This document shows, piece by piece, positions 60,805-64,000 of a stretch of 64,000 bases of DNA. The notes beneath the pieces were generated by a model. That model ran no database searches. It was not told where the DNA came from and was given only the letters and a program-made list of their open reading frames with translations. The DNA is from Thermus neutrinimicus (GTDB lineage: Bacteria > Deinococcota > Deinococci > Deinococcales > Thermaceae). Position numbers and translations under genes: made by a program. Each line of letters opens with the position of its first letter. Positions within the stretch are counted from its first letter, which is position 1. Location of the stretch: positions 40,295 to 104,294 of the forward strand of contig NZ_JAKTNU010000006.1 of assembly GCF_022760955.1 (NCBI RefSeq). The letters are read 5' to 3'.

Positions 60805-61182
60805 TTAGCGCCAGAGTACTTCCAGCATGAGGAGGACGAAGAGGCTCCCTGCCAAAAGCGAAAGGAGAGCGAAAAGCCCCCATATCTGGGTTCCAAGCCC
60901 CAGGCCCCAGGCTAAGGCCATCCCTAGAAGTCCGAGGTTGGCCAAGAGCACCTGGAAGAGAGCCAGTCCTGGCCTACGGAAGGCCACCCCTCGGAATCGG
61001 GGCAAGGCGTGGTAGGCCACCCCGTAGATCATTAGGCTCACGAAGCCCAGAAGTTGCATGTGGGCGTGGGCGGGCCTCCAGCTGTAGGGCACGAGGCCCA
61101 GGCCTAGAAGCAGGCCCACCAGCCCCGCGGCCAGGAACCAGAGGAGGGCGGTGGTGAGGGCCAGCCGGCTCGCCGGAATCAT
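60805..61182 (-). CDS. Small heme-copper-oxidase subunit-I-like membrane protein
   Basis: 125 aa, four membrane helices. PAHAHMQLLGFVSLMIYGVA and YHALPRF look like helix II of oxidase/NO-reductase subunit I, with its heme-ligand His pattern; a whole subunit I would be four times longer. It may bind heme or be a partner of NnrS-like proteins. ATGA overlap with the cupin gene; part of the Rrf2-ScdA cluster. Confidence 0.7.
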   Translation of the reverse strand: MIPASRLALTTALLWFLAAGLVGLLLGLGLVPYSWRPAHAHMQLLGFVSLMIYGVAYHALPRFRGVAFRRPGLALFQVLLANLGLLGMALAWGLGLGTQIWGLFALLSLLAGSLFVLLMLEVLWR

Positions 61183-61475
61183 GGCCTGGGGGTGATGATG
61201 CCAAGCACCAAAAGGGTTCCCTCCCCGGCTTTGGCCCCATGGGCTTCCCCGGGCTCTACCGCCAGGAGGGTGCCCGGGGTGGCGGGGAGGGTGCGCTCCC
61301 CGGCCCACAGGACGCCCTCCCCCTCGAGGCAAAGGAGGTGCACCCTTGGCTCCCCTTGGCCCCGCACCTCCTGCCCTTTTTGCAGGCTAAAGAGGACCAG
61401 GCGTACCTCCGGGTGGTCGGCCAGGAGCTCCACCCCGCGGACCTCACCGTAGCGGGCCTTCTTCTGAAGGTTCAT
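61179..61475 (-). CDS. Small cupin protein
   Basis: 98 aa. Cupin strands: VRLVLFSLQKGQEVRGQGEP, VHLLCLEGEGVLWAGERTLP, GTLLAVEPGEAHGAKAGEGT. One conserved metal His in GEAHGA and one in RVHLLC; the full 2-His-Glu set is not complete. It starts 32 nt inside the upstream ScdA-N gene, GGAGGCGAGG serving as its ribosome site. Confidence 0.75.
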   Translation of the reverse strand: MNLQKKARYGEVRGVELLADHPEVRLVLFSLQKGQEVRGQGEPRVHLLCLEGEGVLWAGERTLPATPGTLLAVEPGEAHGAKAGEGTLLVLGIITPRP

Positions 61476-61671
61476 ATCCTCGCCTCCCCAAAAAGGCCAG
61501 GAGGGCAGTTAACACCTCCTCTGGGTTCTTCCCCGCTTGGCGGGCGGCTTCTTCCAGGGGATCGGCCCCGCCGCAGCAGGTATCTATACCCAACTCGTTG
61601 AGTAGGCTCACCGCTTCCGGATAGCGTTGGAGCACCTCGTTTACCGTGGTCTTTAAGGTGAGTTCCACCAT
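61444..61671 (-). CDS. ScdA N-terminal domain protein (DUF542)
   Basis: 75 aa. The domain TVNEVLQRYPEAVSLLNELG, IDTCCGG is the N-terminal module of ScdA/YtfE (RIC) di-iron proteins that repair Fe-S clusters damaged by NO or peroxide. The hemerythrin-like di-iron half is absent, so it is a stand-alone version; partner may lie elsewhere. Overlaps the cupin gene by 32 nt. TAGGAGGGT just before the ATG. An FNR-type palindrome lies about 44 bp upstream. Confidence 0.85.
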   Translation of the reverse strand: MVELTLKTTVNEVLQRYPEAVSLLNELGIDTCCGGADPLEEAARQAGKNPEEVLTALLAFLGRRGYEPSEEGPLR

Positions 61672-61708
61672 ACCCTCCTAAGCTTGGCGCCCATGGGGGT
61701 TTACCGCC

Positions 61709-61722
61709 ATGACCTGGGTCAA
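61709..61722 (-). promoter_or_regulatory. FNR/DNR-like box before the scdA operon
   Basis: On the - strand TTGACCCAGGTCAT (61722-61709), one base off the ideal TTGAC-N4-GTCAA. Its centre (61715.5) is about 44 bp before the ScdA-N start, a class II activator position. It straddles the Rrf2 stop codon. Confidence 0.45.
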
Positions 61723-62144
61723 GCGGTCTTGGTGGTCTCGGGCAGGAGGTCCTTTAGGGTGAAACCTGCAAGGGTTTTCCGGATCTCCTGGTTCATGCGC
61801 ACCAGGCTTGGCTTTAGGTAGCAGAATCCCCGCCTCTCCTCGGTGGGGCAGCGCTTTAAGGTGGCGCAAAGATCTATGGCCACGGGACCGGAGAGGCTTT
61901 CCATCACCCTGAGGAGGGTGATCTCCTCTGGGGGAATCCGGAGCCACACCCCCCCGGTCCGGCCCATGCGGCTTTCCACCAGGCCTGCCTTGGCCAGCTT
62001 GGAGAGAACCTTGGCCATGAAGGCAGGAGGGGCCTTGAGCTTGGCGGCGACCTCCGCCGCGCTTAGGCCGGGTTCCTCGGCCAACAACAAAAGCGCATGG
62101 AGAGCGTAGGACTCCTCGCGTCTTAAGAGGCTCCGCACCGGCAT
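61719..62144 (-). CDS. Rrf2-family regulator, NsrR-like
   Basis: 141 aa from ATG 62144. Winged helix (REESYALHALLLLAEEPGLS, FMAKVLSKLAKAGLVESRMG) and the Rrf2 cluster region with three Cys: DLCATLKRCPTEERRGFC (C-x5-C-x8-C). NsrR/IscR have x5 and x5, so the last gap is longer, but a [Fe-S] ligand set is likely. Position next to ScdA-N and nirK suggests control of nitrosative stress genes. Confidence 0.85.
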   Translation of the reverse strand: MPVRSLLRREESYALHALLLLAEEPGLSAAEVAAKLKAPPAFMAKVLSKLAKAGLVESRMGRTGGVWLRIPPEEITLLRVMESLSGPVAIDLCATLKRCPTEERRGFCYLKPSLVRMNQEIRKTLAGFTLKDLLPETTKTA

Positions 62145-62328
62145 GCTTACATGGTAAACTCCCAGCAAGAGGGTGGCCATTTATGGAGGGCAGGGGAAGG
62201 TAAAGGCTCCCCCAAACTGGAAATTGTCCCCAAAGCTCCCAGGAAGGCACTTGACCGCTCCCAAACCGTGTCCGGGGAAAGGGAGCTCGTGCCCATCCCG
62301 GGAAGACCGGGATGGGCCCTTGGGTTTT
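62145..62328. other. Intergenic region, with strong hairpin
   Basis: 184 bp with no gene. It holds a CCATTTATGG palindrome and, at 62291-62317, GCCCATCCCGG/CCGGGATGGGC with a 5-nt loop, followed on the + strand by CCTTGGGTTTTCT. It looks like a terminator, but the only gene that could use it (DUF454) runs on the - strand. Confidence 0.5.
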
Positions 62329-62727
62329 CTAGCCCTCTGGGAGCTCTTGGTCTTTTGGGCCTTCCTCCGGCGCTAGGGTGGGGACCCGCGACCAGATGAA
62401 GTAGAGGCCATAGGCGATAAGGAGGAGCACGGCTACTTGGCCTGCAGGATGGGGTAGGCCGTAAGCGCTTATGCCCGCTGCCCCCAAGGCCAAGGCCGTG
62501 GCTAGGACCTTGGTCTTTTTGGAGATGCCCCGGCCTTCCCGGTAGTTTTTCACCAAGGGGCCTACCTGGGGTAGGGAAAGGAGCCAGGCCTCGAGGCGGG
62601 GGTGGCTTCGGGAAAAGAGATAGGCCGCTATCAGGAAAAAGGGGGTGGAGGGGAGGATGGGGAGGAAAGCCCCTAAGAACCCTAGCCCCGTGAAGAGCAA
62701 GCCTAAACCCACAAAGGCTAGCCTCAT
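62329..62727 (-). CDS. DUF454 (YbaN-like) membrane protein
   Basis: 132 aa from ATG 62727. Three or four membrane helices; family block LGFLGAFLPILPSTPFFLIA and AAYLFSRSHPRLEAWLLSLP. Function unknown. TATCCT lies 7 nt before the ATG (leaderless) and a TTGACCGAGGTCAA palindrome is centred 43.5 bp upstream, which is also shared with the divergent nirK, so both should respond to the same regulator. Confidence 0.85.
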   Translation of the reverse strand: MRLAFVGLGLLFTGLGFLGAFLPILPSTPFFLIAAYLFSRSHPRLEAWLLSLPQVGPLVKNYREGRGISKKTKVLATALALGAAGISAYGLPHPAGQVAVLLLIAYGLYFIWSRVPTLAPEEGPKDQELPEG

Positions 62728-62734
62728 GACCTCG

Positions 62735-62740
62735 AGGATA
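62735..62740 (-). promoter_or_regulatory. -10 of DUF454 gene
   Basis: TATCCT on the - strand, 7 nt before ATG 62727. Confidence 0.5.
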
Positions 62741-62763
62741 TCCCTATCCCTGCATGCAACGCT

Positions 62764-62777
62764 TTGACCGAGGTCAA
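62764..62777. promoter_or_regulatory. FNR/DNR-type palindrome between DUF454 and nirK
   Basis: TTGACCGAGGTCAA, a perfect TTGAC-N4-GTCAA inverted repeat like those bound by CRP/FNR-family regulators of anaerobic and nitrogen-oxide genes. Its centre is 62770.5: 43.5 bp from the DUF454 start and about 44 bp from the expected nirK start site (TATCCT at 62803-62808). Confidence 0.6.
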
Positions 62778-62802
62778 GGGTAGGTAAGGTGTTCGGCGCG
62801 AG

Positions 62803-62808
62803 TATCCT
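62803..62808 (+). promoter_or_regulatory. -10 of nirK
   Basis: TATCCT, about 32 bp after the FNR-type palindrome centre, no -35 needed for class II activation. Confidence 0.5.
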
Positions 62809-62827
62809 ACTTTGGGACATTTGTCAC

Positions 62828-62889
62828 AAGGACACCTGTCCTTGGGAGGTGGTGCTAAAACACGGATGTAGAGGTCCGAGTAAGGACCT
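62828..62889 (+). repeat. Two inverted repeats in the nirK 5' region
   Basis: AAGGACA-CC-TGTCCTT (62828-62843) and AGGTCC-GAGTAA-GGACCT (62872-62889). The second ends 2 nt before the AGGAGGTG ribosome site of nirK, so it could hide or expose it in the mRNA. Confidence 0.6.
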
Positions 62890-62901
62890 AGGAGGTGAAA
62901 G

Positions 62902-64000
62902 ATGCGCAAAGTTTTAAGCATACTCGTAGGGTTGGTTTTAGGGGTTCCGGGCATAGCGGTGGAAAGGCACTTTACCCTCGAGGCCCGCTCTAGCATCTTC
63001 GAGGTGGATAAAGGGGTTTACCTCAGGGGCTTCTCATTCAACGACATGAGCCCTGGGCCCATGCTGGTGGTGGAGGAGGGGGATACCGTATACATCACCC
63101 TTCGGAATTCGGATAGCGTTACCCATGGTCTGTCCATCCATGCCGCCAACACTCAGACCTCGAGGTTCCTGGGCAATGTCCAACCGGGGGAAACCCGGGG
63201 GTTCAGCTTTACGGCAGATTTTCCTGGGATTTTTATGTATCACTGCGCCCCTGGGGGTCACGGCATTATGGCCCACACCATGGGGGGCCAGTTTGGGATG
63301 ATCGTGGTGGAGCCCAAGGAGAAGTATCGGATGGAGCGGGAGCTCGGCCGGGGGCCGGACCTCAAGCTCTACATAATCCAGAGTGAGGTTTACGCTTCAG
63401 GGCGCGATTTTTACGATGGAAAGGCCCTTTACGTGATGTTCAATGGTAAGAACTTCCGTTATGTACACGAACCCATACCAGTTCGTCCCGGGGACTATCT
63501 GCGCATCTACTTTCTTAACGTTGGGCCTAACCTTACCAGCACGTTCCACATAGTGGGCGGGGTCTTTGAGTACCTGTACTACCAGGGCAATCCGAAGAAC
63601 CTTGTGGTGGGCTCCCAGACCGCTTTGGCGGGGCCGAGCGATTCCTGGGTCATCGAATGGCGGGTACCGCCGGTAGAGGGGGATTACGCTCTGGTAACCC
63701 ATGTCTTCGGTACCGCTATCAAGGGGGCTTTGGGGATCCTGCGGGCCAAGAAGGACGCACCCCGGATCCCAGAGGTGCGGGCGGAAGGTATTCCCGGGGT
63801 AAAGGAAATCCCCGCTACCGCCAAGCGGGTGGTAGATCCGTATGGGCTTGCTTCCCCCAGCCACGAGCACACCGTGCGGGTGCCCCTGGATCCTGCCCTG
63901 GCTCAGCCTGTCGCTGTTGGGGCCAAGGCTTTAGAGCCCCTTCCCTATGTACACGTCAAAACCTCCATAGGGCATAACCCCAAGGGACTTCCGCGCCTTC
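62902..64000 (+). CDS. nirK: Copper nitrite reductase (3' end outside window)
   Basis: 366 codons seen, frame open to the edge. Signal peptide (MRKVLSILVGLVLGVPGIA). First cupredoxin domain: THGLSIH (type 1 His and type 2 His), MYHCAPGGHGIMAH with type 2 His, type 1 Cys and type 1 His; the axial Met position is Gln (HTMGGQFG aligned to HVVSGMNG). Second domain: TFHIVGGVFEYLYYQG with the third type 2 His. It continues beyond the normal NirK end (after GALGILRAKKDAPR) into a segment rich in His and Pro, so a third domain is likely. Reduces nitrite to NO in the periplasm. AGGAGGTGAAAG ribosome site; FNR-type control. Confidence 0.85.
   Translation, partial: MRKVLSILVGLVLGVPGIAVERHFTLEARSSIFEVDKGVYLRGFSFNDMSPGPMLVVEEGDTVYITLRNSDSVTHGLSIHAANTQTSRFLGNVQPGETRGFSFTADFPGIFMYHCAPGGHGIMAHTMGGQFGMIVVEPKEKYRMERELGRGPDLKLYIIQSEVYASGRDFYDGKALYVMFNGKNFRYVHEPIPVRPGDYLRIYFLNVGPNLTSTFHIVGGVFEYLYYQGNPKNLVVGSQTALAGPSDSWVIEWRVPPVEGDYALVTHVFGTAIKGALGILRAKKDAPRIPEVRAEGIPGVKEIPATAKRVVDPYGLASPSHEHTVRVPLDPALAQPVAVGAKALEPLPYVHVKTSIGHNPKGLPRL

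Noticed and set aside
62291..62317. Small RNA ending in the GCCCATCCCGG hairpin
   Set aside because: The T-run is far from the stem and there is no convincing + promoter upstream; kept only as a hairpin.

Overview
This window comes from the chromosome of a Thermus species (Deinococcota). The evidence is high GC, near-identity in my memory of many proteins to T. thermophilus families (SecA, HolA, RpiA, TrpB, the DUF1999 acetyltransferase), the Thermus-type pyr leader, futalosine-pathway menaquinone synthesis (mqnC), and many starts preceded by a TANNNT box only 6-7 nt before the ATG with no Shine-Dalgarno sequence, the leaderless layout typical of this phylum. The species cannot be fixed from the sequence alone; a copper nitrite reductase at the right edge points to a denitrifying strain.

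Layout. 1-3416: two related secreted proteins (one cut by the window edge, with an EF-hand loop) and a SARP-like STAND regulator whose upstream region holds TTAA(C/G)G direct repeats at 11-bp spacing. 3413-6297: Lon protease and a small lipoprotein. 6350-10775: pyrimidine genes (pyrD; pyrR-pyrB-pyrC behind a PyrR-controlled attenuator with a 28-codon leader peptide), plus a dead Uma2-type gene. 10824-16388: a frameshifted SPW-repeat remnant, a tight tldD-tldE-hydroxyacid dehydrogenase-TauE operon, and holA. 16408-23820: glutaryl-CoA dehydrogenase, small proteins, a VWA membrane protein, tsaD and secA. 23864-31415: yebC, a cation/proton antiporter, a DsbA-like protein, the ftsK-speD-speE operon and a Skp-like chaperone. 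31513-37726: an outer-membrane barrel candidate, a CBS-ACT protein, pheA, a response regulator with a FemAB-like protein, and three LptC/LptA-like genes. 37723-46596: a BMP/ABC pair without permeases, ligA, thyX, trpBA and mqnC. 46662-53102: adenosine-specific kinase family protein, bcp, rpiA, metG (behind an attenuator-like leader), ctpA, ftsE and hpf. 53115-59620: EnvC-like factor and ftsX (facing ftsE), a sugar-type dehydrogenase/aldolase pair, an NylC-type peptidase and an HtrA-like protease. 59676-64000: a respiratory/nitrogen-oxide region with YwiC-like, oxidase-I-like, cupin, ScdA-N and Rrf2 genes, a DUF454 gene and nirK.

How the genes work together. Several neighbours form clear units: pyrimidine synthesis and its RNA-based control; the TldD/TldE protease pair; polyamine synthesis (SpeD homologue plus aminopropyltransferase); the FtsE-FtsX-EnvC division hydrolase module split over two convergent transcripts; and a nitrogen-oxide cluster in which FNR/DNR-type palindromes sit at the nirK/DUF454 divergence and before the ScdA operon.

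The strongest candidates for something new are the SpeD homologue that lacks its self-cleaving serine, the metG leader with a 7-codon leaderless ORF and tandem hairpins, the SARP-type regulator with its repeat operator and secreted neighbours, and the symmetric FNR-type promoter at nirK. I saw no tRNA or rRNA gene, CRISPR array, insertion sequence or replication origin. No gene-free stretch exceeds 300 bases apart from the decayed Uma2 gene.
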